Shown here piece after piece: positions 9,470 to 20,100 of a stretch of DNA of 64,000 nucleotides. The DNA lies in assembly GCA_016177775.1 (NCBI GenBank), contig JACOUQ010000015.1:186001-250000 (forward strand), written 5' to 3'. Position 1 is the stretch's first letter, and each line of letters opens with the position of its first letter. The translations under genes were made by a program, and so were the position numbers. The notes below the pieces were generated by a model. The model was not told the DNA's origin, did no database searches, and worked only from the letters and a program-made list of their open reading frames with translations. This stretch comes from Geobacter sp. (GTDB taxonomy: Bacteria; Desulfobacterota; Desulfuromonadia; Geobacterales; Geobacteraceae).

Positions 9470-12400
9470 ATGCAGATGGGAGTCATGGTGAAACGCTGTA
9501 TCTTCCTTATATCTTTCCTTCTTCTTTCGCAAGCCGGTGCGAAGACCGTCGTCCGCGCCGAAACTGCAACTGCGGAGACCGTGAAGGCGGCCGCGGGAAC
9601 CAGAGATGCCGCCAGCTGCGGCGAGACCACCGAAAAGCACCTGCCGAAGGACCAGCCCCTTACCCCCTGGCTCCTTGATCCATCAATATTTGCACAGGAT
9701 CAGGGGGACCGCACCGAAAAACGACTTCTCCCTGAAAAGGAAGTAAAGACCGTCAAACTGGCGAGTCTGGTTCCCCCCATACGTTTCCGCACCGGCGAGG
9801 CGGACATTACCGAGGAGTATGTGGCGCTTCTCCGGGGGGTGCTCGAAAAGATGCGCGACCGCCTCAATGTCCGTCTTCACTTCGTCGGCCATGCCGATCC
9901 CCAGACTCTCATCGGTCCCCTGAAAGCCAAATACGGCGACAATACCGGCCTCTCCCGGGAACGGGCGGGGACCGTCGCCGAATATTGCCAGCGCGCCCTT
10001 GGTCTTCCTCCGGAAGCGATCTCCTATGAAGGGGTGGGGGAGAGCAAGCCGGTCGCCAGCAATGCCACCGAAGAGGGGCGGGCGCAGAACCGCCGGGTGG
10101 AGGTCGAGGTCTGGTATGACGAGATCGGCGAAAAGATGGTGGAAAAGGAAGTGATCGTCCCCGCGCAGGTGAACCGCGTCAAGGTCTGCCGGACCGAGAC
10201 GGTCTGCAAGATGCGTTACAAGGAAGGCAATTCCCATCGCGCCCGCATAAAGAACCTGATCGCCCCCATGCACTACGACGCGGCCATGGTGACGGTGCCG
10301 GAAGAGTTCCTGCAACAGATCAGGCAGGCGCTGATCAATCTGCGTGGCAAGGGGAATATTGTCGTCAAGTTCATCGCCTATGGCGACAATGCCCCGCTGG
10401 AAGGACGCGATGAGCGTATCTACGGCGACCAGGCGGGGCTGTCGAAGGCGGTGGCCCGGCGCGTTTCCCTCGCCGTCCACGACGCGCTGAGAGAGGCCAA
10501 TGTCGTGGTCGAAAGCGACGGCAAGGGAGCGGCGCAGCCCGTGGCCTCCAACGAAACGCCCCAGGGGAGGGCCATGAACCGGCGCGTTGAGGTCGAGTTC
10601 TGGCACGACGACGCGCTCCAGGAACTCCCTGACGAGCCTCAGCTTTGCCCCGAGGATGCGGGCGCCGAGACGGTCACCAGGGTCTACGACCCGCCGTCCG
10701 GCCCGATTGTTCCGATCCTGTTCCAGGACGGGAACCCCGTTGTGCCCGAAGGCTATACCGACCGGTTGCGGCAGCTCATGGAGGAGATCAGGGAGAAGAC
10801 GAATGTCCGACTCCGCTTTGTGGGGTACATCAGCAATGAACGCCTCGACCGGCGCACCGCCGCGATCTATGGCGACGATATCGGCTGGTCCACGGCGCGC
10901 GCCCGCCGGGCCATGGCCGCGGTGAGCGAGAAGATGGGACTCGCCGGGAAGCAGGCGGAGTTCGAAGGGCGGGGCTATGTCCATTCCAGCGACCCGGTCA
11001 ATACCGGATTCACCGAGTCGGCTGTCTCGCGGGTCGAGGTGCGGATCGTCTATGACGAGCTTGTTCCCCGCAATGACTACGAGGGGGTGGACATCATCCG
11101 CATGACCCGCGAGGTGAGCACGGCCAACCCCTTCGCCCTCAATTACATGCGCATCTCGGTCGATGGAAAGCAGGTCGACGATCCGAACAAGTCTATTCCG
11201 GACGTACAACGCTGCACCGACGTGGCCCTCGATCACGCCCGGATCGAGTTCAAGTACGACAACCTGAGGGCGGAGCCCCGGCTGAACGTGACCGCCTGGC
11301 CGGCTAGCATCCGCTATCAGGACGTTGCGGAGACCGAGTTTCCCGAGAACCTTGTCCGCTTCCGCCTCTACACCAACTACCACAGCTTCATCAAGCGGGC
11401 GGAGGTCAGGGTTTTCGACGAGGCCCGGTCTGTCAACGACACCCCCGTAGCCGTCATCCCCGTGAATGGCGAAGGGATGGCGGAGTGGCGGGCAGGTTTC
11501 GAATCCTTTTCGGTCCCGGTCCGGCAGCTTAAATATCTGGTCCGCGTCTACGATGCCAGCGGCAACTTCGACGAGACTACCCCCCAGCCGTTGTGGGTGA
11601 TCGACCGGATAGATCCGTCCGTTGTCAAAGCGGACCCGGACAAGGAGCTGCTGGCCGGATACGGTGCAAGCCGCATAGCACAGAGGAACATCCAGCTAAG
11701 CGGCGGGACCGTCCAGGCCTACGGCAGCTCGATTCCGGCCGAACACCGCGTCTGGCTGGCCGGATACCCAGGGCCGGTGGACGGCAAGGGGCGTTTTATC
11801 GCCGAGGAAATCCTGCCCAAGGGGATGCATACCGTCGAGGTTGCCGTGCTCGACAAGTCCGGCAACGGAGAACTCTTTCTGCGCGATCTGGACCTGAAGA
11901 AGAACGACTGGTTCACGGTGGGGTTCGCCGACCTGACCCTGTCGGCCGACAAGACCACCGGCCCTGCCAATCTGGTCGCCCAGGACAAGCAGCAGTACAG
12001 CAACGACTTTAACGCCCAGGGACGGCTTGCCTTCTACACTAAAGGCCAGTTTGCCAACGGCTGGGGGCTGACTGCCAGCGCCGATACGCGTGAAGGGCCG
12101 CTGGACGAGATCTTCAGCAACTTCCTGAAGAAGTCGCCAGAAGCGCTGTTTCGACGCATTGACCCGGATTACCATTTCCCGACCTATGGCGATGACAGCA
12201 CGGTCGTGGAAGATGCCCCGACCAGCGGCAAGTTCTATCTCAAGCTGCAAAAAGATGCCAGCTACGGCCTCTGGGGTAATTTCAGGGTCGGCTATACCGA
12301 TAACGACCTGGCCCATGTGGACCGGGGGCTTTACGGCGGGAACCTCCACTATCAGACCCCCGGCGTCACCGGTTTCGGCGAGAAGCGCTTCATGGTCGAC

Positions 12401-14590
12401 GGTTTTGCCGCCGAACCGGGGACCGTCGGCGGGCGCGACGAGTTCCGGGGGACCGGCGGCTCCCTTTACTACCTGCGCCGGCAGGACGTCCTGCAAGGGT
12501 CGGAACGGGTGCGGATCGAGGTCCGCGACAAGGATTCAGGGATAGTGCTGGCAGTGAAGAACCTGACCCCGGTTCAGGATTACGATATCGACTACCTGCA
12601 GGGGCGGCTGCTGCTGGCCCAGCCCCTCGACTCGACGGCGGCCGACAGCCTCCTGGTGCAGAGCGACTCCACCGGCGGCAATCCCGTCTTCCTGGTGGTC
12701 CGGTACGAATTCACCCCCGGGGTCGAGGACCTCAGTGCCATGACCTTCGGCGGCAGTGCCCATTACTGGATCGGCGACTATGTCAAGCTCGGCGTGACCG
12801 GCAACCGGGGCAATGGCGGAGAAAGCGAAGAGAGCCTGGTCGGGGCGGACCTGACCCTCCGTAAATCGGCCAACACCTGGGTCAAGGTGGAAACCGGCCG
12901 CAGCCAGGGGACGGCTCTCTTCACCACGAGCTCGCTGGATGGCGGCTTCAATCACAGCGCCATCCAGACCCCGGCCGATTCCAGCACGGTTGCCAACGCC
13001 TACCGGGTCGATGCCAGCGTTGGGTTGCAAGATTTCAACAAAAACTGGCGGGGCAAGCTCACCCTGTACAACCAGGTACTGGAGGCGGGTTATTCGGCAC
13101 CCGGTCAGGTCGCCAGTCGGGATACCTTCCAGATTGGCGGCACGGCTGAACTCCCCGTTACCGACCGTATCGGGGTGCATCTCAAGGCCGACCAGCGGAC
13201 CATTGACAAGGGGCTTGAGACACAATCCGCCGAATTGAACGCCAATTACCGGATGAACGATTACTGGGCGGTGAGTCTGGGCGCGCGCCGGGACAGCCGC
13301 GAAGACAATTCGCCGCTGGTTCCCCTGACCCAGGAAGAGGGGGACCGGACCGATGTGGTGGGGAAGGTGTCATATGATTCCAGGGCGAGCTGGAACGGCT
13401 ACCTTTTCGGCCAGAAGACGGTGGAGACAACTCGTAATCGTGAACAAAACGACCGGATCGGCATTGGCGGCGCTTACCGGGTAACCGACCGCATCAAGGT
13501 CAACGGCGTGGTTTCCGAGGGGACACAGGGCTTGGCCGGCCGGCTCGGCACCGAGTATCTCTACAGCGACCGGACAACCCTCTACCTCAATTATGCCATG
13601 GAGAACGAGCGTTCGGACAACGGCGTGCAGGCCAGAAAGGGCGCCTTGACATCAGGGTTTCGCACCCGCTACTCGGACAGCGCCAGCGTCTATGGGGAAG
13701 AGCGCTATACCCATGGCGATGTCCCCACCGGCCTTCTCCATACCTATGGCGTCGACCTTAACCCGACCGACCGGCTCAATCTCGGGGCCAAGGTGGATTT
13801 CGGCACTTTGCAGGACAACCTGACCGCTGCCAGGATCAAGAGAACGGCAGCCGGAGTGAACGCCGGATACGGATTCAGCAAGCTTAAGCTGGCCAGCGCC
13901 CTGGAATTCCGGGTGGATGATGCGGAGCAGCCGGACAGAAGCCACGTCGAACGCATCACCTGGCTCTTGAAAAACAGCCTCAAATATCAGTTGAACCCGG
14001 ACTGGCGGCTCATCGGCAAATTCAACTATTCCCAGAGCACGAGTTCCCAGGGGCAGTTCTACGACCGCGGTTATACCGAGGCGGTGATAGGGTATGCCTA
14101 CCGTCCCGTCAAGAATGACCGGCTGAACGTCCTGTTCAAGTATACCTTTTTCTACAATGTGCCGGCAGCGGAACAGATCAGCGGCAACAGCACGACGGCC
14201 GGCGTTCTTCAGCGCAGTCACATCGCCTCGGTCGATGCCATGTACGATCTGACGCCACGGTGGACCATCGGGGGCAAGTACGCTTACCGGCTCGGGCAGG
14301 TAAGCATGGATCGGGTCAATCCAGAATACTTCGACAGCCGTGCCCACCTGTATGTGGTGCGTGCCGACTGGCATTTTCTCAACCGCTGGGATGCTCTGGT
14401 CGAAGGGCGCATGCTCGACCTGCCGGATGCCCGTGACCGGCGGAGCGGCGCGCTTCTGGGACTCTACCGTCATCTGGGTAACCGCATCAAGGTCGGCGCA
14501 GGCTACAACTTCAGCGACTTTTCCGATGATCTGACTGACCTGAGTTACCGGCATCAGGGGCTGTTCATCAATATAGTGGGGACGATTTAG
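9470..14590 (+). CDS. Outer-membrane protein with three OmpA-like domains and a C-terminal beta-barrel (1706 aa)
   Basis: A signal sequence (KRCIFLISFLLLSQAGA) is followed by three successive OmpA/MotB-like peptidoglycan-binding modules at roughly residues 100-225, 255-385 and 415-530. Each carries the GVGxSKPVASNxxxEGRAxNRRVEVE type of end. A long extracellular or periplasmic Ig-like part follows, then about 850 residues of alternating polar/aromatic strands typical of a large beta-barrel, ending INIVGTI. Family knowledge suggests peptidoglycan attachment plus pore or secretion function. Placed directly after the giant DUF11 protein, it may be its outer-membrane partner. ATGs at 9470, 9476 and 9485 are all possible; none has a strong ribosome site. 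Confidence 0.82.
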   Translation: MQMGVMVKRCIFLISFLLLSQAGAKTVVRAETATAETVKAAAGTRDAASCGETTEKHLPKDQPLTPWLLDPSIFAQDQGDRTEKRLLPEKEVKTVKLASLVPPIRFRTGEADITEEYVALLRGVLEKMRDRLNVRLHFVGHADPQTLIGPLKAKYGDNTGLSRERAGTVAEYCQRALGLPPEAISYEGVGESKPVASNATEEGRAQNRRVEVEVWYDEIGEKMVEKEVIVPAQVNRVKVCRTETVCKMRYKEGNSHRARIKNLIAPMHYDAAMVTVPEEFLQQIRQALINLRGKGNIVVKFIAYGDNAPLEGRDERIYGDQAGLSKAVARRVSLAVHDALREANVVVESDGKGAAQPVASNETPQGRAMNRRVEVEFWHDDALQELPDEPQLCPEDAGAETVTRVYDPPSGPIVPILFQDGNPVVPEGYTDRLRQLMEEIREKTNVRLRFVGYISNERLDRRTAAIYGDDIGWSTARARRAMAAVSEKMGLAGKQAEFEGRGYVHSSDPVNTGFTESAVSRVEVRIVYDELVPRNDYEGVDIIRMTREVSTANPFALNYMRISVDGKQVDDPNKSIPDVQRCTDVALDHARIEFKYDNLRAEPRLNVTAWPASIRYQDVAETEFPENLVRFRLYTNYHSFIKRAEVRVFDEARSVNDTPVAVIPVNGEGMAEWRAGFESFSVPVRQLKYLVRVYDASGNFDETTPQPLWVIDRIDPSVVKADPDKELLAGYGASRIAQRNIQLSGGTVQAYGSSIPAEHRVWLAGYPGPVDGKGRFIAEEILPKGMHTVEVAVLDKSGNGELFLRDLDLKKNDWFTVGFADLTLSADKTTGPANLVAQDKQQYSNDFNAQGRLAFYTKGQFANGWGLTASADTREGPLDEIFSNFLKKSPEALFRRIDPDYHFPTYGDDSTVVEDAPTSGKFYLKLQKDASYGLWGNFRVGYTDNDLAHVDRGLYGGNLHYQTPGVTGFGEKRFMVDGFAAEPGTVGGRDEFRGTGGSLYYLRRQDVLQGSERVRIEVRDKDSGIVLAVKNLTPVQDYDIDYLQGRLLLAQPLDSTAADSLLVQSDSTGGNPVFLVVRYEFTPGVEDLSAMTFGGSAHYWIGDYVKLGVTGNRGNGGESEESLVGADLTLRKSANTWVKVETGRSQGTALFTTSSLDGGFNHSAIQTPADSSTVANAYRVDASVGLQDFNKNWRGKLTLYNQVLEAGYSAPGQVASRDTFQIGGTAELPVTDRIGVHLKADQRTIDKGLETQSAELNANYRMNDYWAVSLGARRDSREDNSPLVPLTQEEGDRTDVVGKVSYDSRASWNGYLFGQKTVETTRNREQNDRIGIGGAYRVTDRIKVNGVVSEGTQGLAGRLGTEYLYSDRTTLYLNYAMENERSDNGVQARKGALTSGFRTRYSDSASVYGEERYTHGDVPTGLLHTYGVDLNPTDRLNLGAKVDFGTLQDNLTAARIKRTAAGVNAGYGFSKLKLASALEFRVDDAEQPDRSHVERITWLLKNSLKYQLNPDWRLIGKFNYSQSTSSQGQFYDRGYTEAVIGYAYRPVKNDRLNVLFKYTFFYNVPAAEQISGNSTTAGVLQRSHIASVDAMYDLTPRWTIGGKYAYRLGQVSMDRVNPEYFDSRAHLYVVRADWHFLNRWDALVEGRMLDLPDARDRRSGALLGLYRHLGNRIKVGAGYNFSDFSDDLTDLSYRHQGLFINIVGTI

Positions 14591-14604
14591 TGTGTGGCGA
14601 GCTT

Positions 14605-14685
14605 ACCACCCCCAGCCCCTCCTAAAATAGGAGGGGAGCAAACTCCCCCTCCTTGATTAGGAGGGGGTTGGGGGGTGGTCGATGA
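14605..14685. repeat. Double-hairpin intergenic repeat, inverted partner of 21431-21512
   Basis: It contains CCCCTCCTAAAATAGGAGGGG and CCCCCTCCTTGATTAGGAGGGGG hairpins inside an outer ACCACCCCC / GGGGGTGGT pair. The element at 21431-21512 is its near-exact reverse complement. The two copies bracket the genes 14716-21425. Confidence 0.8.
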
Positions 14686-14715
14686 AGTTGAAGAAACAAA
14701 ATAAAGGTGGCAAAC

Positions 14716-15231
14716 ATGTACAAAGTTCTGAAGACGATCATTTTAGGGATTTCGACACTGTTTCTGATGCTCCCTGCTTATGCGCAGGAAGCTCCCAAGG
14801 AACAGAACAAGGGCCTGGATGAGCAGGTGCAGGAGATCAAGACCGATGTTCTCTCCATTGCGGCGGAACTGAACCAGCTCGAAGAGAAGCTCCTCTACCC
14901 GTCCGACACCCAGATTGCGATTTTCGTGTCACTGGCCAAGGACGAAAAGCTCCGGCTTGATGCCGTCGATATCGAGCTGGACGGCAAACCGGTCGCCCAT
15001 CACCTCTATACGTTCAAGGAGCTGGAAGCCCTGCAGAAAGGGGGCGTGCAGCGCATCCATGTCGGCAACGTCAGAACGGGTGAGCACGCATTGCAGGTGA
15101 CCGTTATGGGGAAATCCGAGGGAGGCTCGGACTTCCAGAAGAATGAGAGCTTCAAGATCACCAAGAACGTCGGCCCGAAACTCGTCGGCGTAGTCCTGAA
15201 CGGTAAAACCCTCACTCTGAAGGATTGGTAG
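14716..15231 (+). CDS. Secreted 171-aa protein of the envelope operon
   Basis: ATG at 14716 follows AAAGGTGG at good spacing; an in-frame GTG at 14707 lies inside that ribosome site. The signal peptide is MYKVLKTIILGISTLFLMLPAYA. A short helical stretch (residues ~20-60, LDEQVQEIKTDVLSIAAELNQLEEKLLYP) precedes a beta-rich domain with a hydrophobic-charged pattern ending GVVLNGKTLTLKDW. I do not recognise a named family. It is three bases upstream of the TPR gene at 15235, so it is translated in the same operon and probably works in the periplasm with the TPR proteins. Confidence 0.75.
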   Translation: MYKVLKTIILGISTLFLMLPAYAQEAPKEQNKGLDEQVQEIKTDVLSIAAELNQLEEKLLYPSDTQIAIFVSLAKDEKLRLDAVDIELDGKPVAHHLYTFKELEALQKGGVQRIHVGNVRTGEHALQVTVMGKSEGGSDFQKNESFKITKNVGPKLVGVVLNGKTLTLKDW

Positions 15232-15234
15232 CCC

Positions 15235-17145
15235 ATGTCCAGGTTGATTCTCATACTGGTTTGCCTGCTGTTCGCCACATCTTCACCGGCAGCCGATACC
15301 TATACTTCAAAAGGCCTGAAGGATGTCTACTTTGGAGAGGCGCTCTATTACGCCTTTCAAGGTGACTGGTTTCAAGCCATTGCCCGGCTCGACACCGAGT
15401 TGGGTCAGCACCGCAGGGTTGATGAACCTGGCCTCGACACGCTCTATTACCACGTGAACCAGGCGGAATTCGGGGTCGGCGATTTCGAGCTGGGGTATCG
15501 GATGCACCTCCGCGCCGGGCGCGCCATCACCGCGGTCATCGAGGGGAACGTCGAGGAGCCGGTGCGCAACGATGCGATCTACCGGTTGGCACGGCTCTAC
15601 TTCCGGAAAGACCAACCGGAAAACGCCCTCCATGCCCTCGAACGGATTCGCGGGACCGTACCCGCGACAATCCGGGATGATGTGGAATTTCTGCGCGGGC
15701 AGATCCTGATGGCAAACGGTCGGTTCCCTGAAGCAGCACGTGTTTTCAAGGATCTTCAAGGGGTCAAGAGCCTGGAGGGATTTCCCGGCTACAACCTCGG
15801 TATCGCGTTGATGAAGGAGGGAAAGGAGCAGGATGGGCGTGAGTCACTGAGGCGTACCGGCCAGATCCTCAGCGATAGCCCGGCCACATTGGCCATCAGG
15901 GACAAGTCGAACCTGGTCCTCGGCTACAAGCTGCTGGATGAAAATTCTACCGAAAATGCCAGGCTGGTCCTTGACCGGGTGCGGTTGAGCGGGCCATTCT
16001 CCAACCGCGCCCTTCTCGGTTCCGGGTGGGTAGATGCCTCACAAGGTCGTTTTGAACGAGCACTCGTCCCCTGGAGCATCCTGGCGGAGCGCGAGGTCAC
16101 CGATCCCGCGGTTCAGGAAGCCATGCTGGCCGTGCCGTATGCCTACGGGAAACTGAACGTCTATGGAAAGGCGGCGGTGCTCTACGGCAAAGCCCTGGAT
16201 GCCTTTGGCAAGGAAGTGGACAAGCTCGCTGCGTCCATCACGTCCGTCCGGGAAGGGCGATTTCTTCAGGCCCTGGCGCGGGAAGAGTTGAAACAGGACT
16301 CCGACTGGGTCGTCAAGCTGCGGAGCCTTCCGGAATCGCCCGAAACGTATTATCTGCTCCAGTTGATGGCATCCCACGATTTTCAGGAATCCCTCAGGAA
16401 CTACCTGGACCTGAACGAACTGCAAAAGAAGCTTAGGGTGTGGGAAGGGGACCTGGATGCATTCGAGGACATTATCAAGCAGCGCCGGGCCTATTACGAG
16501 CCGCTCCTTCCCGGGATCGACCATACGTTCAGGCAGCTTGACTCGCAAATGCGTCTGCGTCTGGAGCAACGGGAGCGGGTACAAAAGCGTCTGAACGCCT
16601 TGCTGACGGCACCGCGCCCCGATTACCTGGCTACTGCAGAGGAACGGATCGCCACGGAAAAAATCGGACGTCTGGAACAGGCTCCGGCTGCGAACAGTGG
16701 GACGCCGGATGAAACCAGGGAGCGGATCAGCCGGTTGCGGGGCGTACTCCTCTGGAACATCTCCACGGAATATGACCAGCGTCTTACGGATGCATACAAG
16801 GACCTGCGTGATCTGAACGAAGTGATGGACCGGTTGAAGAAACAGTACGAAGCCTTTGTCCGTACCCGCCAGGCCGCCACTCAAAGCTATGAAGGCTATG
16901 ACGATGTGATCCGTCGGGAGCGTAGTCTGATTGCGTCGACCCAGGGGAAAGTGAAGGTCCTGATGGCAACTCAGGGGAATATCCTGGAAAACATGGCCGT
17001 AAATGAATTGACCAGGCGCCGCGAACGGCTGGAGCAGTTCCGGATTACCGCGCGGTTTGCCATAGCGGACAGCTATGACCGTGCCTCCAAGGCCCAGACT
17101 GAAAAGAGTGTTGGCAACCAGACTGAAAAGAGCGTTGGCAAATGA
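15235..17145 (+). CDS. Periplasmic TPR-type repeat protein (636 aa)
   Basis: The signal peptide is MSRLILILVCLLFATSSPA. Helical repeats of TPR type follow across about residues 40-330 (LYFRKDQPENALHALERI, AARVFKDLQ), then a long charged coiled-coil-like part with paired Arg/Glu. The extreme C-terminus contains a tandem eight-residue duplication (QTEKSVGN/QTEKSVGK) caused by a 24-base repeat in the DNA. The stop overlaps the next start by four bases (ATGA), indicating translational coupling. TPR scaffolds like this accompany Tol/Agl-type motors; that role is inferred from the neighbours. Confidence 0.8.
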   Translation: MSRLILILVCLLFATSSPAADTYTSKGLKDVYFGEALYYAFQGDWFQAIARLDTELGQHRRVDEPGLDTLYYHVNQAEFGVGDFELGYRMHLRAGRAITAVIEGNVEEPVRNDAIYRLARLYFRKDQPENALHALERIRGTVPATIRDDVEFLRGQILMANGRFPEAARVFKDLQGVKSLEGFPGYNLGIALMKEGKEQDGRESLRRTGQILSDSPATLAIRDKSNLVLGYKLLDENSTENARLVLDRVRLSGPFSNRALLGSGWVDASQGRFERALVPWSILAEREVTDPAVQEAMLAVPYAYGKLNVYGKAAVLYGKALDAFGKEVDKLAASITSVREGRFLQALAREELKQDSDWVVKLRSLPESPETYYLLQLMASHDFQESLRNYLDLNELQKKLRVWEGDLDAFEDIIKQRRAYYEPLLPGIDHTFRQLDSQMRLRLEQRERVQKRLNALLTAPRPDYLATAEERIATEKIGRLEQAPAANSGTPDETRERISRLRGVLLWNISTEYDQRLTDAYKDLRDLNEVMDRLKKQYEAFVRTRQAATQSYEGYDDVIRRERSLIASTQGKVKVLMATQGNILENMAVNELTRRRERLEQFRITARFAIADSYDRASKAQTEKSVGNQTEKSVGK

Positions 17146-20100
17146 AGCGAATCCGACTTTTATTCTTTGCAATTCCGGCGATCCTTACCGCATGTCAAAC
17201 GGGCGGCAGCAGGGAGACGATTGCCCAGCTGCGGAACATGAAGATGGAGATCAAGGAAGAGACGATCGAAGGCGGGCTCGCGAAAGCCATGGAGAGTTAC
17301 CAGCGCTTTCTGGATGAGACACCCGAATCGGCGCTCACTCCCGCTGCGATGCGTCGCTTGGCGGACCTGAAGATCGAGAGGGAATACGGCTACCTGACCG
17401 CCCCGGCGGCACCCCCGCCCCTCACCCCCGCCCCTCTCCCTCAGGGCGAGGGGGGATCAGCCGAAGCCAGCACCGAAGAGCTGGAAAGGGCAGAGGCCAG
17501 GGAGGCGATCTCGCTCTACAAAAAGCTGCTGGAGAAATATCCCCTTTACCAGGGGAACGACCAGGTCTTGTACCAGATGTCGCGCGCCTATGAGGAACTG
17601 GGGCAGACAGAGGATGCCATGGGGGTCATGGACCGGCTGGTCCGGGATTTCCCGCAATCCCGCTACCTCGACGAGGTGCGGTTCCGGCGGGCCGAATTCT
17701 TCTTTGTCCGCAGGCGTTATCTGGATGCGGAAGGGGCCTACAAGAGCATCGTGGATATGGGGGTCAAGTCGCCCTACTACGAGCTCGCCCTGTACAAGCT
17801 CGGCTGGACCTTCTACAAGCAGGAGCTCTATGAGGATGCCCTGCATCGGTTCATAGCGCTTTTGGATCGGAAGGTTGCCACGGGGTACGATTTTGCCCAG
17901 ACTAAGGACGATCAGGAACGCAAGCGCGTGGATGACGCCTTTCGGGTCATCAGCCAGAGCTTTTCCTATCTACGCGGCGCCGACGCCGTGATGGAATACT
18001 TCGATGCGCATGGCAAGCGGAGCTATGAAGACCGCATCTACAGCAACCTCGGGGAATTCTATTTCGACAAACGCCGGTACAGCGATGCCGCGGCCGCTTA
18101 CAGCGCGTTCGTCAAGCGTAACCCGTTCCACCTGGTCTCGCCGCAGTTCCATATGCGCGTCATTGAAATCCAGATGGCCGGCGGCTTCCCCAGCGTCGTG
18201 ATCGATGCAAAAAAGGAATTTGCCAGGAATTACGGGTTGAAGGCCGAGTACTGGAAACATTTCGAACCGGCCGGCCGACCCGAGGTCCTCGGTTTTCTGA
18301 AGACCAACTTTACCGACCTTGCCCATCATTACCACTCGCTCTACCAGAATCCGGAGCACGCCAAGGAAAAGGGAGAGAACTTCCAGGAAGCCCTGCACTG
18401 GTATGAGGAGTTCCTGGTCTCCTTCCCGCAGGATGCCGAATCGCCAGCGATCAATTACCAGTTGGCCGATCTGCTTCTTGAAAACCACTCCTTCGCCAGG
18501 GCTGCGCTGGAATACGAAAAGACGGCCTATGACTATCCGAGTCACGAAAAGTCGTCTGCTGCCGGCTATGCCGCCATTTACGCCTATCGGGAGCAACTGA
18601 AAACGGCCGGCCCGGAGGAGAAAGACAAAGTCAAGAGCGAGACCGTGGCTAGCTCGCTCAAATTCGCGGAGACCTACCCGAAACACGAGAAGGCGGCGAT
18701 CGTCCTCGGGGCGGCCGCGGATGACCTGGACGACATGAAGGAATACGAGCAGGCGCTCGCCACCGGCCGCAAGCTCATCCAGGACTTCCCGGGTGCGGAC
18801 CAGGAGGTCCTCAAGTCGGCCTGGATCGTTGTCGGCCATTCCTGTTACGAGCTCCAGCAATATGCCGAGGCCGAGGCCGCCTATGTGAAGGTTCTGGCCC
18901 TGCTCCCCGCGGAAGACAAAGGCCGGTCAGGCTTCATGGATAATCTTGCCGCATCGATTTACAAGCAGGGGGAGCAGGCCAATGCCCTCAAGGATTATCG
19001 GGCGGCTTCCGACCACTTCCTGCGTGTTGGCCGGATGGCTCCCACATCCAAAATCCGGGTGAATGCCGAGTATGATGCCGCTGCTGCCCTGATCCAGCTC
19101 AAGGAGTGGAAAACTGCGGCCACTGTCCTGGCGGGATTCCGGGAGCTCTTCCCCGGCCACGAGCTGCAGCCTGAGGTCACCAGGAAGATTGCCCATGTCT
19201 ACAGGGAGGACGGGCAGCTTGCCCTCGCTGCCGATGAATATGAGCGCGTAGAGAAGGAATTCCAGGATGAGGAGGTGAGGAGAGGTGCTCTCATGCTCGC
19301 AGGGGAACTGCATCAACAGACGGGGAACAACAAGCAGGCACTGGCGGTATATCGCAGATTCGTCGGCTTCTTCCCGCAACCGGTCGAGGTCAACCTGGAA
19401 ACGCGCAACAAGATCGCTGAAATCCTGAAGGGGGACAATGATCAGAAAGGTTATCTGAACGAGCTTATGGAGATGGTCGCGATCGATGCAGCGGCCGGCC
19501 AGGCGCGTACCCCTCGGACCCGATACCTGGCAGGGAAGGGCGCTCTGGTGCTGGCAGAGCAGACCTATGACCGATTCAAAGAAGTCCGGCTCGTAAAACC
19601 GCTCGAAGCGAACCTGCGCAAAAAGAAAGAGCTGATGAAGGAAACGACCCAGGCGTTCAACAAGCTCGTGGATTATGAGGTCGGAGAGGTCACGGCCGCG
19701 GCGACCTTCTATCTCGCCGATATCTACGCCCATTTCAGCAAATCCCTGACCGAGTCCGAGCGCCCGGACGGTCTGAATGCCCAGGAAATGCAGGAATTCG
19801 AACTGGCAATCGAAGAACAGGCGTATCCGTTCGAAGAGAAGGCCATTCAGATTCACGAGAAGAATATGGAATTGATCTCCAGAGGCATCTACAACCCCTG
19901 GATCGACAAGAGTCTTGGAAAACTGGCCAGGCTCGTGCCTGTCCGCTACGACAAGCCGGAGGTTCCCAGCGAAATTGTCGCTTCGCTGGAGAGCTACGCG
20001 TTTGAAATTGAAAGGCCGGCACCGCCGGCGGCACCGGCCGCAGCACCAGTAGAAGCACCGGCCGCGGCACTGGAGGTCAAGGCGGAGACTGCTGCTGAAG

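Noticed and set aside
9683-11383. 566-codon minus-strand open frame opposite the OmpA-domain gene
   Set aside because: The plus strand encodes three recognisable OmpA modules; the minus frame has no domains.
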